From the NCBI GenBank assembly GCA_964020085.1, contig CAXHUQ010001482.1, forward strand, positions 2,501-66,500: a stretch of DNA of 64,000 nt, written 5' to 3'. The DNA is from Micromussa lordhowensis (lineage: Eukaryota > Cnidaria > Anthozoa > Scleractinia > Lobophylliidae). The translations under genes were made by a program, and so were the position numbers. A model generated the notes under the pieces. It saw only the letters and a list, made by a program, of their open reading frames with translations, had not been told where the DNA came from and did no database searches. Of the stretch, positions 45,539 through 57,376 are shown one piece after another. Position 1 is the stretch's first letter. The number at the start of each line of letters is the position of its first letter.

Positions 45539-48500
45539 ATGGCAGATGTTTTTAAATTAGTATCACTTAACGTAAAGGGCATCAGTATTTTTCAAAAAAT
45601 AAGAACAATGTTCACTTGGTGCAGAAAACGTAAAGCAGATATAATATTTTTACAAGAAACACACTCTACAGTAATAACAGAAACACAATGGAAGAATGAA
45701 TGGGGTGCAGAGATCATAACATCCCACGGAAGCTCCAACGCACGTGGAGTTGCAATTTTGATTAAAGCTGGATTTGATTGTTCTATTCATCAGCAGATTC
45801 TTGACCCTATGGGGCGCTATATTATTGTAAAAGCTGTCATCCAAGATAAAACGTATGTGTGAATAAACATATACGCTCCAAACAAAGACAAAGATATTAT
45901 AAACTTCTTTAAAAACCTATTTGCAGTCTTACAAAAAGAAAACCTTGAATCAGAAGAAAACATCATTATAGGAGGGGATTTTAATTGTCCATTAAATCCT
46001 GAACTTGACAAAAAAGGGAGCGTGCTGCTCCAAAGAAAATCAGTTACTAATTGTATCGAATGCTTACAAAGTCAACTTGATTTGGTCGACATATGGCGAA
46101 TTAAAAACCCAGATATAAAGAGCTATACTTGGAGTCAAAAATCTCCAAGAATATTTTGTCGACTTGATTATTATCTAATATCTAACAATTTATTTGACAT
46201 GGTGAGATCGAGTGAGATAATTCCCGCCATTAAAACAGACCACGATGCAGTCGCGCTAGAAATTGGAAAGCTTGAAAACGGGCAAAAGGGTCCTGGATAT
46301 TGGAAGTTAAACTGCTCGCTGTTAGCGGACGATGCGTATGTAAACAGTGTTACAAAACTGCTTCCAGTATGGGCTGCAGAGGGAAGAAAGGAACTTACAG
46401 ACCATCGGAGTGTCTGGGATTGGATTAAATATAATATAAGGGCCCACGCAATAAATTTCTCTAAGAGAAAATCAAAGGAAAGGAAGGAGAAAGAAAAAAC
46501 TCTTCAAGAAGAATTAAGTAAGGCAAAGGAAGAGTTTGAAATGACTCCGAGTGACTTAAATGCATCACGATATCAAACTGCTCAGGAAAAATTGGAAACC
46601 TTCTACGAGGAAAAAACCAAAGGAATCATCATACGAGCGCGTGTGCGCTGGCATGAATACGGGGAAAAAAGCACGAAGTATTTTCTAAATCTGGAGAAAA
46701 GAAATCACATAAAGAAACATATACGAAAACTTCTTATTAGTGGCGTAATCAAGACAGATCCGTTTTGTATACTTAAGGAGCAGGAGCGCTTTTATCGAGA
46801 CCTCTATAAGAGTACAAACAATGATCCAGAAATTTCACAAAAAATCTCTGCGTTCTTAAACGATCTAAATATTCCAAAACTATCTGAAGAACAGCAAAAG
46901 CAATGCAAAGGGTCTATTTCACCAGAGGAATGCTTTTGTGTACTAAACAGCTTTGATCTAAACAAAACCCCTGGGAATGAGGGTATCCCCATTGAATTCT
47001 ACAAAACCTTCTGGGCAGCTCTCAAGGATAGTTTTATCAAATGTGTCAACGAATGTTTTGAAAAAGGTGAGATGTCTAACTCTCAAAAACAAGCTGTCAT
47101 CACTCTAATTGAAAAAAAAGGGAAAGATCGCTCGCTTCTTGAAAATTGGCGCCCCATCTCTCTTGTAAATGTGGATACAAAAATTATGACTAAAGCAATT
47201 GCATGGAGGATAAAAACTGTTCTACCTGACATAATCCATCAAAATCAGACTGGATATGTAAAAGATCGTTTTATAGGCGAAACAATACGATCTATCTACG
47301 ATATTATGGATTTCACTGCAACGGAAAATATCCCCGGTTTAATGATTTTTATTGATTTCCAGAAGGCTTTTGATAGTGTTGAATGGGGTTTTCTCATAAA
47401 AGGTCTCGAGAAATTTAATTTTGGACCAGACTTCATTCGCTGGGTTAGAGTTTTCTACAAAGACATAAAAAGTTGTATCATAAACAACGGCCTAACATCA
47501 AACTTCTTCCCACTTGAACGTGGCGTTCGACAGGGAGATCCTTTATCTCCATACCTTTTTGTAATTGCGGTAGAAACGCTGGCAATCGCCATTCGACAGG
47601 ACCCAGATATTAAAGGTATTGTTATTGGAAAAGAGGAAACAAAAGTTCTGCAATATGCAGATGATACAACTGCAACATTAGCTGATGTTGATTCAGCAAA
47701 ATCACTCTTTAAACTGATGGAGATTTTTCAAAATATTTCTGGCCTCAATATTAACTCTTCAAAAACGGAAGGTATGTGGATTGGTTCATTTAGAGGAAAA
47801 AAGGAAGAACCATTTTGCATCAAGTGGCCTAAAACCCCGATCAAAGCTTTAGGAGTTTATTTTACATACGATCCGAAACTTCTAAAAGAGAAGAATTTTA
47901 TTGAAAGGTTTGACAGTATCAAAAACCTTATTAATATATGGTCTTTGAGGGGTCTATCTCTTCATGGAAAAGTAACAATAATCAAATCCTTCTTGATCTC
48001 GAAGTTTGTTTATGTTTGCTCTATATTGCCAACACCAAAAGAAGTAGTAAGTGAACTGAATCGATTACTTTTCAAGTTTCTGTGGAACGGTGTAGATAAA
48101 GTAACTCGTGTGTCTGCAATAAATGATTATGAGAGGGGTGGTTTAAAAATGATAGATGTTGATTGCATGATTAGATCTTTGAGGTTAGGATGGCTACAGA
48201 GAGTATTTAATGATTCAAGTGCTACATGGAAGAGATATTTTCTTTATCTGTTAGAACACGTTGGGGGTATCTTCTTTCTCAGCTGCAACTTTGATGTCAA
48301 AGATTTTAACTTACCCTCTCCATTCTACTACGAACTTCTGCAATGGTAGTCAGAATTTCGCGATACCTTTGCTGAAGAAAAGGATTATCAAAAAATTATT
48401 TGGAACAATAAAGAAATAAAAATAGATAACAAACCAGTCTATTTCAAAAATTATCGCGAAGCAGGAATTACGTACACGCATGATCTTCTTTATGACCGGG

Positions 48501-49264
48501 ATATAAATGTTGCCTTCACTCATCTCTCGAACAAGATAAACAAAACCAATTTTCTTCAGTTGGCGGGTCTTCGACACTCTATACCCTCACAGCTAAGGTC
48601 CGCGAATGTACCATTATCAACCCTATCTCCCTCTTTTACATTTAAAAATAACACTTTCGATATTAGACAGAAAAGATCAAAAGATTACTATTCTCTGCTT
48701 GTTTCCAGAAAGGCTCAACATCCCAATATCACCGTCAAATTGCAGAGAGATTTTGATTTTACAATCGATCAAATCAATCGAATTTTCGTATTACCACATT
48801 CTGTTGCACTTGAATCCTATGTAAAAGCTTTCCAGTATAAAGTTATAAACTCTATTCTCTATACAAATACCAAATTATGTAAAATTGGTTACAAAAGCAA
48901 CGATTTGTGTACGTTTTGTAAAACTGAGTCGGAAACCTCAGATCATTTCTTTTATAACTGTTCACACACTAGACAATTCTGGACAGATTTTGCATTATAT
49001 TGGCTCCTACTATCAAAACATCAAATCCATCTCTCCCTAAAAGATGTTTTATTTGGGATATTTTCAGAAAAAAAATGCCCTTTACTTGATCTTTTAAATT
49101 ACTTCGTAATTATTGAAAAATTGTTCTTGTGGGACTGCAGAAGAAGTCAAACCCTTCCTAAAATCGAGGGGTTTAAAGCCAAAATTAAAATTAAATATGA
49201 CATAGAAAGTAAAATTACAAAACAAGAATATTTTAATAAAAAATGGATAATTAAACCTATGTAA
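45539..49264 (+). pseudogene. LINE ORF2 (endonuclease and reverse transcriptase), two stops
   Basis: One frame of 1,242 codons, broken by TGA at 45860-45862 (YV-stop-INIYAPN) and TAG at 48347-48349 (LQW-stop-SEF). Endonuclease: LNVKGI, LQETHS, NIYAPN, GGDFNCPL, RLDYYL and TDHDAV. RT: ENWRPISLVNVDTKI, NQTGYVKDRFIGE, FIDFQKAFDSVEW, GVRQGDPLSPYLF and QYADDTTATLAD. C-terminal zinc knuckle: LCTFCKTESETSDHFFYNC. All catalytic residues are kept, so only two point mutations seem to disable it. Confidence 0.88.
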
Positions 49265-49586
49265 TATATATGTATTATTATTACTACTATTATTGTATCA
49301 ATGTTACTATTTCTAATGTTGTCTTTGCGCGTGTGTAATTGACTTTATGATACAAGATTGTAATTTGGAATGTAATTATTAAGAGAATGTAATTATTAAC
49401 ATGGTATTAAGATTTATATTTATTACTAATTAATTTAATCTATCTATTTATTTTTTCAAAGACATGTATTTTTTTTAGATCTAAAATGTATGTAACTCTA
49501 GATTTAATGTGCGTATATTAATGTTCTATTTTGTAACTGCAATAAAATTAATTAATTTAAAAAAAAAAAAATTTAGCACGGAATAT

Positions 49587-51336
49587 ATTACTTGCAAGAA
49601 GCCAGTGTGCACATGAAAGACAATTGTTACTCTGCTCACATGCACAGGTTGTAGGACGTATCAACAAAAAGTTTGACTGAATGCGAGATACTCTACGTAC
49701 CAATTGATTGCTCTATTCATGTCGAACAAACATATTGAACGTTCGTAATGTAATGATACAAATCTATGTTCTCGGCAAGTAATTTGCATCTTTGTGGAAC
49801 ATGATATTTTCAAACAAATTTTGAAGGAATGAACCACGTTGTAGAGGTTACGAACGAAAGAAAATATAACAGAAACATAGAGAAAGATAAACACATCTCT
49901 GTAAACTACAAATGCAAATATCTAACTTCTGTGACTATTTTGCGCAAGTTCTAATGTAATGGCATCTTCTTTAACATTCCAAATTTTTGCCTCTTCAATA
50001 GTATCTTTAGGTAATTGAGAACATTGCCTTCTCTGGCGACAATTTCAGATTTAAAATTTACATAAAAGCAAGGGAAATCACCCTTGAAGCAGTGAAAGTT
50101 TTTAAACACTGGCTTTGTGGTTTACTGCAATGCACTAGCAGTGGTACTTACAGTGCACCATTGCGTGAAGCGAGAAAAGATTCAAATGAGACAAGATGTT
50201 TCTCAAGAGAAACGACAAACTCTGGTTACCATGTGACCTGGCAACTGTTGAGAAAATTTCACACCCAACATAAGGCTTGCAAGTACTGTAACTATTTCAG
50301 CCCATTTTTGATCAAGAAAAGGCAAGAAATTACTCCAAGTATTTCATCAACTATGTACAGTATTTGCTAGTTTTCTCAAAGATTTATTTTTCTCAACGCT
50401 GATTTATTATTTGATATTTCATTGCATGTGTTGTCTGTACTCACCAGCCGCCAAATGTATGATCGCTTACTCAAAATAAACATCTACTTAAAATGCTCAG
50501 GTGTCGCCTGAAACCTATTTTCAATTGCAGTAACTGATCTTATAGACTGTTCTATGGGAGATCACACCAGCAGACAAACGTTTCTGGATCAATTTTGGAG
50601 ATAATGACTGTGCAATGGGTCAAAATGTTTAAAATATCAGGCGATTAGGTCAAGTGCCTAGTCTTTGAGACGCTCTCAGATTTAGCTAGTAGCTAAGATT
50701 TGTGATAAAAACTTAAATCAAGGGACATGTATAACCAAAAAATACTTTTGGCTGGCAAACCAATGTACCAGATTGACTTTCTGGCCCACAAAAATGACCT
50801 TAATTTGGACGTGATGAAATATTGTCAAAGCGTATAAATTCCTGAATAGATGGGTTAATTAAGAAGTTTTACGGCACAAACAGTAAAACGCTGTTAATGG
50901 AGTGTGATGTGCAAATCTCAAAAAGTGTCAACTACTTACTGTATGTATCTTCCAGACAAAGTTTGAGAAAATCAAATTTTCTATCCTGCGTAGGTATAGG
51001 TCATCGTTGAAGGAAGCTGCTCTTAACGCACACAGTCAATGAAAAGGTACTTGTACGATAAGGACAATGTTTACAGTGCAGCTCAGATATACCCGGACCA
51101 AAATATACAAGTAACTCGCGTCAGCTGATTACGCATATATTGTATGCTTATACCCACGTGCTCATATACAGTATACATGCGTATGCCTCATTAGTATGTA
51201 TGAGCTTTAGAACGTATTGTTTCTTCTTTTCTTAACAGGTCATTGTTGTTTTCAATGGCTTAACAGCTTGTCACAGAGTCAGATTTTTTGAATACCCGTA
51301 TACAGTATACGGGCATATGCCTTCAGACTAGACTTA
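49587..51336. other. Intron, no gene recognised
   Basis: Receptor intron between the LINE and the nested transposon stack. It contains the palindrome CCCGTATAC-A-GTATACGGG at 51295-51313 and several TATAC-rich words. No coding exon seen. Confidence 0.45.
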
Positions 51337-51870
51337 CAGTACTGCTCAAAAGTAAGTTACCACCTCTCGTCTCATCTCATGAGAACCAGCGAAACGCAAA
51401 TTTTGGAATAAATATACATGTAAGTAGTTAACTTTTGAGGAATTATTTCTTGCAATGAGGTTGTTATGCTTTGTGAAGTTCTCGCTAATACAGAGTGAAG
51501 AGCTGTTGAACTGACACTTGGTTTGCTAGATTCATCACTGATTAAAAAAAATTAAAGCTTTTTTTACCTGCAAGAAAGTTAAAGTGCACCTACATGTAAC
51601 CCCTAATTTTTTTTTCCGCCTAAAGAAATCGTCATGCTTTGGTGACTATTTCTTCGAAAAAAGTTTTGGATTTGGTCAAATCCTTGAATTTTTATGCCCT
51701 GTTGAAGGACGGAAAATCCCACTAAAATCACCGCCATTTTGGCTCGCGACCGCGTTTCAAAGATCAAGGGTCTGGCGACCACTGTGACGTCACTTCGAGA
51801 ACCCAACAATCTGTATTTCGCACCATTCACTTGTTACATTTGGAAGGTTAGATCGATTTTGGTCGCAAAT

Positions 51871-52130
51871 ATACCACACAGATGTGTTGTTGGGGGTTGC
51901 AGTAATGTCAGAAGCTTGGAGAATGGAATAGGGCTCCATACCATACCGTTTTAAGGCGATGAGCGTCCAGAGGCAAAGAAACAAATGAAGATATAAGATT
52001 TTGTAAGACTGAAACGTGCTCAATGGGAGCCATCGAAGAATTCCGTGATATGCTCGAAGCATTTCAAGCCAGATGATTTTGTTCGGAACTACGCGTTGTT
52101 GAACGACCAAGAAGCTCCATCAATTCTGTA
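51871..52130 (+). pseudogene. THAP-domain remnant of a Kolobok-type transposase
   Basis: In one frame: HRCVVGGCSN (C-x4-C), GLHTIPF, then after a TAA (51952-51954) and a second TAA (51994-51996) DFVRLKRAQWEPSKNSVICS followed by KHFKPDDFVRNY. This gives the C2CH zinc site (C-x4-C ... C-x2-H), the IPF/W/P positions and the HF-x-x-DF end of THAP DNA-binding domains. The two stops make it non-functional. No catalytic core follows in the window, where the SINE and LINE now sit. Confidence 0.8.
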
Positions 52131-52137
52131 TTAGTGC

Positions 52138-52436
52138 GAGAGTAAAGTCTGCATACGAGCCAAGTGGCCCACCAGGCCGGAGCTTATCCCGGTTTCCGTG
52201 GCATGAAGCGACTAGGAATATTTCTACTCCCCCCTGGATGGGATGCCAGTCCATCGCAGGGTTACCCCCAGCATTAAATTCGCCGGTACCCATTTATACA
52301 CCTGGGTGGAGAGAGGCACCGTGAGAGTAAAGTGTCTTGCCTAAGAACACAACGCAATGTCCCAGGCCAGGGCTCGAACCCGGAGCGCTCGCTCCGGAGT
52401 CGAGCGCACTAACCATGAGGCCACCACGCCTCCCTG
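52138..52436 (-). repeat. tRNA-derived SINE with central domain
   Basis: On the minus strand it starts GTGGCCTCATGGTTAGTGC (A box) and has GGGTTCGAGCCC (B box), then GACATTGCGTTGTGTTCTTA, GCAAGACACTTTACTCTCA, CCACCCAGGTGTATAAATGG, and a 3' part with GATGGACTGGCATCCCATCC and GGCCTGGTGGGCCACTTGG. This is a tRNA head, a conserved middle and an unrelated tail. Another tail fragment lies at 35790. It is inserted in the Kolobok-like element. Confidence 0.78.
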
Positions 52437-52760
52437 CGAGACAGCTTCGGAATTACTGCTTTCCCGACAGGGCAAGATCTTGTAGGACAAGATGACTCTT
52501 AATCGATTCTTCGCAGCCTTCCAGTTCACAAAAGCAATAACAGGGTATCCGGTTCGAGCGCCCCCAAGTTCTAGCGCCCCAGGTCTGAGCGCCCCGTTCT
52601 GCTAGTTTATGCGCACCAATAAACATATGATTAAATGAATTCAATAAATCTTTTTTGTAAGTAAACGTTTTTGTGTGTTTGTGTAAGTCATACTTTTCGC
52701 TCCACCTTTATCCGGCGCCCACTATACATCGGCGTGGGTCCATCTCGCTCACGCCGCCAA

Positions 52761-52898
52761 CGGCGTCGGTTGCTAACACAAAGGCGAAAAAAGTTTTGTA
52801 GCCAAGAAATAAATTGAGTTCGATCTCGATAAATACCCTACGTAACACAACAAAACTTATACCAAATTAAACGTTAAATTAGAGAGAAAACATTTATT
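52761..52898. repeat. Direct repeat, left copy (split by LINE)
   Basis: CGGCGTCGGTTGCTAACACA, AAGGCGAAAAAAG, TCTCGATAAAT, ATACCAAATTAAAC and TTAGAGAGAAAACATTTATT recur at 58449-58587. Without the LINE the two copies would be a tandem duplication with a period of about 204 bp inside the Kolobok-like element. Confidence 0.75.
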
Positions 52899-53121
52899 TT
52901 TTTTTTTTTTTTTTTTTAGTTATTTGTTTATTTATTCGTTAAAAGAAAAACTCTTACAATACAATGAAACATAGAGCAAAGTAAATTCCATGTAAAAAGA
53001 AAACTGACAACACTTTAAGGACTACAACAGATATAGAAATAAATTAATGCTAGTTGCTACTGATTAGAAATTTGAAAACCCTGATGACAGCGTTGACACA
53101 AAGTAAGTAAATTAATTTTTC

Positions 53122-56100
53122 CTATTGAGACATTGGAGGTGGCAAAATTTCTGGAACAAAGTCTTTTAATATAAGGCATTTCCATCTCTCATTAAAGAGC
53201 TTGGCAGTTTTGTTTTTTATTGCAATGTATCTTTCAGTCATTATATTTTCTCGAAATTGTATTTTAAACAGTGAGAAGAGTAACGATTGTTCATTAAGGT
53301 TACATTTATAAATGAAGTATTTTGCCACCAGCAAAGCCAAGCTTAGGGGTTGATGGTGTTTGAGTGGGTTTGTAGGTCCGTATAAAATTGTTGAGTCTGG
53401 TAACTGAATGTTTTCACTAGTGACTTGCGACCACCAGTCAAAAAATTCATTCCAAAATAAAGCTACATGGGAACACTTTAAAAACATGTGTTGGATTGTA
53501 TGCTGTTCACTTTTACATAGGTAGCATATATCATCAGGTGTTATGTTTGCTCTTTTCAGTTTGTCTTTAGTGTAGATGATATTATGGTTTATTTTGAATT
53601 GAAACATTATTAACTTTGTATTTTTCGTAACAGAAAAAGGCCATTTATATAGTTTTTGGATTTCAGAAGGCTCCACTCCGTAACCAATAATTCGGTTTTC
53701 ATTGGTAGGTGATTGATATTTTTTCTCAACAATTATTTTGTGCAGAGCAGCGTTGGAAAGATTTTCTTCATTGTCGTACCAGTTCTGTTTCCCTGTTTGC
53801 CTCTGTCTACCGGTAGTAGAAATTTTCCATTTATTTTTAATTGCACTGAGAAGGCCGTAGTACACTGTGAAACTGGATTTAACTTTGAACAGATTGACAA
53901 ATTCTTGATACGTTAGGAATTTTCCACTATTAGGGTTTAAGAGGTGTTTAACCTTTGTAACACCCGCCTTGTGCCAAGACTCATAAAATATTGGCTTAGT
54001 TGCGATTTTTATTTCATGGTTGTTCCATATTATGGCGTCATATGGATCTGCTTTTTCTTGATCTATTTCAGCTTTGATTTTTTTTATCATTTCCCAATAA
54101 TTTAGAATTTCTGAGTAGAAGCAAGGGATGTTTTTCAAACTGAGTTCTTTGGTTTTATAACTGCATGATATTAAGAACGTAAAACCGCCTAGGTGTCGTG
54201 TCATGTAATTTGGGATGATTTTCCACGGTGCGTTCCCCTCTGTATTGAATCTTCTCACCCATGAAGCTTTCAAGGCTTTATTCATCGACTCAAACTCAGT
54301 CATTTTTAATCCGCCCAGATTCCTGTCTCCAATTAATGTGTTTGTTTTAATTTTATGTGGTTTGTTATCCCATATAAAATCCAATATGGTTTTATCAACC
54401 CTTTTGCTGAAATTTTCAGGTAATGGTAAAACTGAAGCGTTGTATATTAGTTTAGACAACCCAAGTGACTTGACAATGTTGATCTTCCCGAGCAGAGTCA
54501 GTTTCCTCCTTTTCCAGGAATTAAGAATTTTTTTCAAATCTTCCAGTTTCTTATCAAAATTGAGACTTTCACATTTGCTTCTATCGTTGGAGAAATGGAT
54601 ACCTAAAGCATAAACAGAATTTTCTGGCCAGCGAAACTCGAAAGGTGTGTCGATCCTTGTTGCCCAGCAGCCCAGCCACATGGCCTCCGTTTTTGATTTA
54701 TTCAGTTGTAAGCTTGAGCATCCTTTGAAATTTTCTAATATCTCAAGTGACGTCTGCACTGAATCTAGATCTCTGAGAATAAGAGTAGTGTCATCTGCAT
54801 ATAGGGTATTTTTTATTTCGTTGTCTCCGACCTTTATTCCTTTGATGTTGCTATTCGTTTGAAATGCAAGATTAAGCAGTTCTATACCTAGAACGAACAG
54901 GAGTCCTGATAACGGGCAGCCTTGTCGTACTCCGCGTTTAAGGTTAAAAAAAGTGGATGCAAAACCATTGTTTGTAACACAGCTAGAAATATCGGTGTAA
55001 AACACTTTAACCCATCTTTTGAAATCTTGCTTGAAGTTAAAAACATCCAAGACTTTGTGCAAGTACTCCCATTCGATTGAATCAAAAGCTTTCTTAAAGT
55101 CAAGAAAAAGAGCGATGCCTGGTGTTTGCTTGGCTTTGGTATAGTCAATAACGTCAAAAATAAGTCTGACATTTTCGCCAATGTATCTATTCTTCACATA
55201 ACCAGTTTGATTTGGACTTATTATGTCTGGGAGTACTTTTGCTAATCTGTTCGCTATTACTTTGGTAGCAATTTTATAGTCCACATTTAGCAAAGTAACT
55301 GGACGTAAGTTGTTTAGGACATCGGTGGGTTTGTCTTTCTTTGGTAGAAGAGTGATGATGCCTCTTTTCTGACAAATCGACAATTCTCCTTTATCAAAGG
55401 CGTTGTTGATACTTTGTACGACATCATCACCAACTTCATCCCAGAATCGCTTATAAAATTCAGAAGTAAGGCCGTCTGAGCCCGGAGATTTACCTATTCC
55501 CATTTCATTTAAGGCTTTTTTGCACTCTTCGTTAGTTATTTTTCCTTCGCAAATATTCGCGTTCTCGTCGCTTAATGGTTTAATGAGCTCGTTTTCAAAG
55601 AAAGTCTTGCTTTCTGGTGTTGCCATATTGATGTTACTCGATTCATATAAAACTCTGTAAAAGTTCTCCTCTTCCCTTAGAATGATCTCCTGATCTTCAG
55701 TTTCCATTTCATCGTTTAATTTCAATTTGGTGATGGTTTTCTTCTCACCCTTTTTTTTTTCTAAGTTTAGAAAATATCTGGTGTTTTTCTCACCGTATTC
55801 CACCCATCTTGCTTTGCTTCTTAAGATAGCTCCCATTACCTTTTGGTCTGTTATTCGTTTGAGGCGCATTTGTGTACTCTGTATCTTTGTTCTTAAAAGT
55901 GGATTATTTTTACATTGTGCAGACTGGGCCAATAGCTCATTCAGCTGCTCCTGCAACTTTTTTTCCTCATTCCTCTTCTTTTTAGCTTTTCTTTTGGCGT
56001 AAGCGATAGTGAAGCCTCGCACTTCCATTTTCATTAGGTCCCATCTAAGTCCTTTGTCGTCTAAATATAAGTATTTATTTCTGTAGTTTTCAATGTTTGC

Positions 56101-56940
56101 TTTAAATTCATTAATATACTCTTCATCCTCTAGTAGCGATGAGTTAAATTTCCAAAATCCCGGCCCAGCTTTTTTGTTGAGAGAGTCTGCCTGAATAAAT
56201 AGTTTAACAGCGCAGTGGTCAGACCCTGGTGCGTGGACAATACTACACTCTTTAGCAAGGTTAACAAGGTTTGGAGATGCTAGAAAATAATCCAACCTGC
56301 ACTGGACTTTATATGCTTTGTCTCTCCAGGTAAATTGTTTCTCTTTGGGATTCATTTCACGCCAAACGTCTTGCAAAGAGTATAGATTTGACAATTGGGA
56401 AATTTTATCCCTAACACGCTTTTTATTTTCTACAGGTTTCCCTCCTGTTTTGTCCAACTCAGTGAGAGGACAGTTCAAATCACCGCCAATTATAATGTTT
56501 TCATCCGCGTAATTTGAGAGCCTATTCATAACCTTTTCGAAAAACTGTACCTGTTGAGAAATGTCGTTTGGAGCGTAAAGGTTCATTAGCACTAAGTTTG
56601 CGCCATTCATTTTTGTATCAAGAACAATTAATCTTCCCTGGTTGTCTTTCTCGAATTTTATCACATCGATGTCATACTTTGGGTTCAGTAAAATCATGAC
56701 ACCTTTGCTGTGTTTTGTTCCATGACTACAGAAAATCTTTCCACCCCACTCTGCTTCCCACGAAGCTTTTGTTTTTTCATCGCTGTAAGTTTCTTGCAGA
56801 AAATAGAAATGTGCTTTTTGATTGTGTAGCCATCTGAAAATTGACCGCCTTTTAGTGGACCCGTTTAAACCTCTAACATTAAGGGTGACAATTTTGATTT
56901 GAAATGTTTTTAAGTCGTTCATATTAAAAATTGGTTTCAA
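53122..56940 (-). CDS. LINE ORF2: endonuclease, reverse transcriptase, zinc knuckle
   Basis: 1,272 residues without a stop. APE-type endonuclease (about residues 12-250): LNVRGL, FLQETYS, LYAPND, IGGDLNCPL, RLDYFLA and GSDHCAV. Reverse transcriptase (about 500-790): GKSPGSDGLTSEFYKRFW, LRPVTLLNVDYKI, NQTGYVKNRYIGE, LFLDFKKAFDSIEW, GVRQGCPLSGLLFVLG and TLYADDTTLIL with the catalytic aspartates. Near the C-terminus is the knuckle CYLCKSEQHTIQHMFLKC. It would nick target DNA and copy its own RNA. All key residues are present, so activity is plausible but untested. Confidence 0.93.
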   Translation of the reverse strand: MKPIFNMNDLKTFQIKIVTLNVRGLNGSTKRRSIFRWLHNQKAHFYFLQETYSDEKTKASWEAEWGGKIFCSHGTKHSKGVMILLNPKYDIDVIKFEKDNQGRLIVLDTKMNGANLVLMNLYAPNDISQQVQFFEKVMNRLSNYADENIIIGGDLNCPLTELDKTGGKPVENKKRVRDKISQLSNLYSLQDVWREMNPKEKQFTWRDKAYKVQCRLDYFLASPNLVNLAKECSIVHAPGSDHCAVKLFIQADSLNKKAGPGFWKFNSSLLEDEEYINEFKANIENYRNKYLYLDDKGLRWDLMKMEVRGFTIAYAKRKAKKKRNEEKKLQEQLNELLAQSAQCKNNPLLRTKIQSTQMRLKRITDQKVMGAILRSKARWVEYGEKNTRYFLNLEKKKGEKKTITKLKLNDEMETEDQEIILREEENFYRVLYESSNINMATPESKTFFENELIKPLSDENANICEGKITNEECKKALNEMGIGKSPGSDGLTSEFYKRFWDEVGDDVVQSINNAFDKGELSICQKRGIITLLPKKDKPTDVLNNLRPVTLLNVDYKIATKVIANRLAKVLPDIISPNQTGYVKNRYIGENVRLIFDVIDYTKAKQTPGIALFLDFKKAFDSIEWEYLHKVLDVFNFKQDFKRWVKVFYTDISSCVTNNGFASTFFNLKRGVRQGCPLSGLLFVLGIELLNLAFQTNSNIKGIKVGDNEIKNTLYADDTTLILRDLDSVQTSLEILENFKGCSSLQLNKSKTEAMWLGCWATRIDTPFEFRWPENSVYALGIHFSNDRSKCESLNFDKKLEDLKKILNSWKRRKLTLLGKINIVKSLGLSKLIYNASVLPLPENFSKRVDKTILDFIWDNKPHKIKTNTLIGDRNLGGLKMTEFESMNKALKASWVRRFNTEGNAPWKIIPNYMTRHLGGFTFLISCSYKTKELSLKNIPCFYSEILNYWEMIKKIKAEIDQEKADPYDAIIWNNHEIKIATKPIFYESWHKAGVTKVKHLLNPNSGKFLTYQEFVNLFKVKSSFTVYYGLLSAIKNKWKISTTGRQRQTGKQNWYDNEENLSNAALHKIIVEKKYQSPTNENRIIGYGVEPSEIQKLYKWPFSVTKNTKLIMFQFKINHNIIYTKDKLKRANITPDDICYLCKSEQHTIQHMFLKCSHVALFWNEFFDWWSQVTSENIQLPDSTILYGPTNPLKHHQPLSLALLVAKYFIYKCNLNEQSLLFSLFKIQFRENIMTERYIAIKNKTAKLFNERWKCLILKDFVPEILPPPMSQ

Positions 56941-57376
56941 ATTCCCTCTGGTATTCTATATAATTCTTTTGTATCATTGTTTCAAGAGGTGCGAGAACAC
57001 TTGATCTTTGCATGTGAATGTTGAGCATAATAAATTTTGTCTCCTATAATATGCTAACTTCATGTCAAGTATGTAGCGTTGTAGCATTGTAGGAAAGAAA
57101 TTAAAAAGGTAAACAACAAGAATTAAATTGAAACGATGAATAACAAATACTAACAGAAAAATATTCCAACTAACTAAAATTAAGGTCCATTTTGACCTGA
57201 TCATGCTAATTCTCTGTCAAAGAAAAAAAAGAACAGAGAGCAGTTTACTGACACAATGACCTTCTTACCCTTTTCCCTCCCCTCACAAAATTATTTTTCG
57301 CGTTGCGTTCTCTAGAGCATCCCTAATTGCCTTGCCCGCTTCAAAGGTACTAAGCTCAAGTATCGTTAAGATAAAC

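Larger units (their letters stand above)
44229..49570 (+). mobile_element. Full-length L1/Tx1-type LINE with two nonsense codons
   Basis: About 5.3 kb on the plus strand, antisense to the receptor. It is flanked by 16-bp target duplications ATTTAGCA-y-GGAATAT (44213-44228 and 49571-49586, one T/C difference) and ends in a 12-A tail after AATAAAATTAATT. A 111-bp 5' UTR, ORF1, a 329-bp spacer and ORF2 follow in order. ORF2 has two stop codons, so this copy is not autonomous, but the insertion is fairly young. Confidence 0.9.

Noticed and set aside
52370..52436. tRNA gene candidate on the minus strand
   Set aside because: It is the head of a SINE with a long conserved middle and tail.
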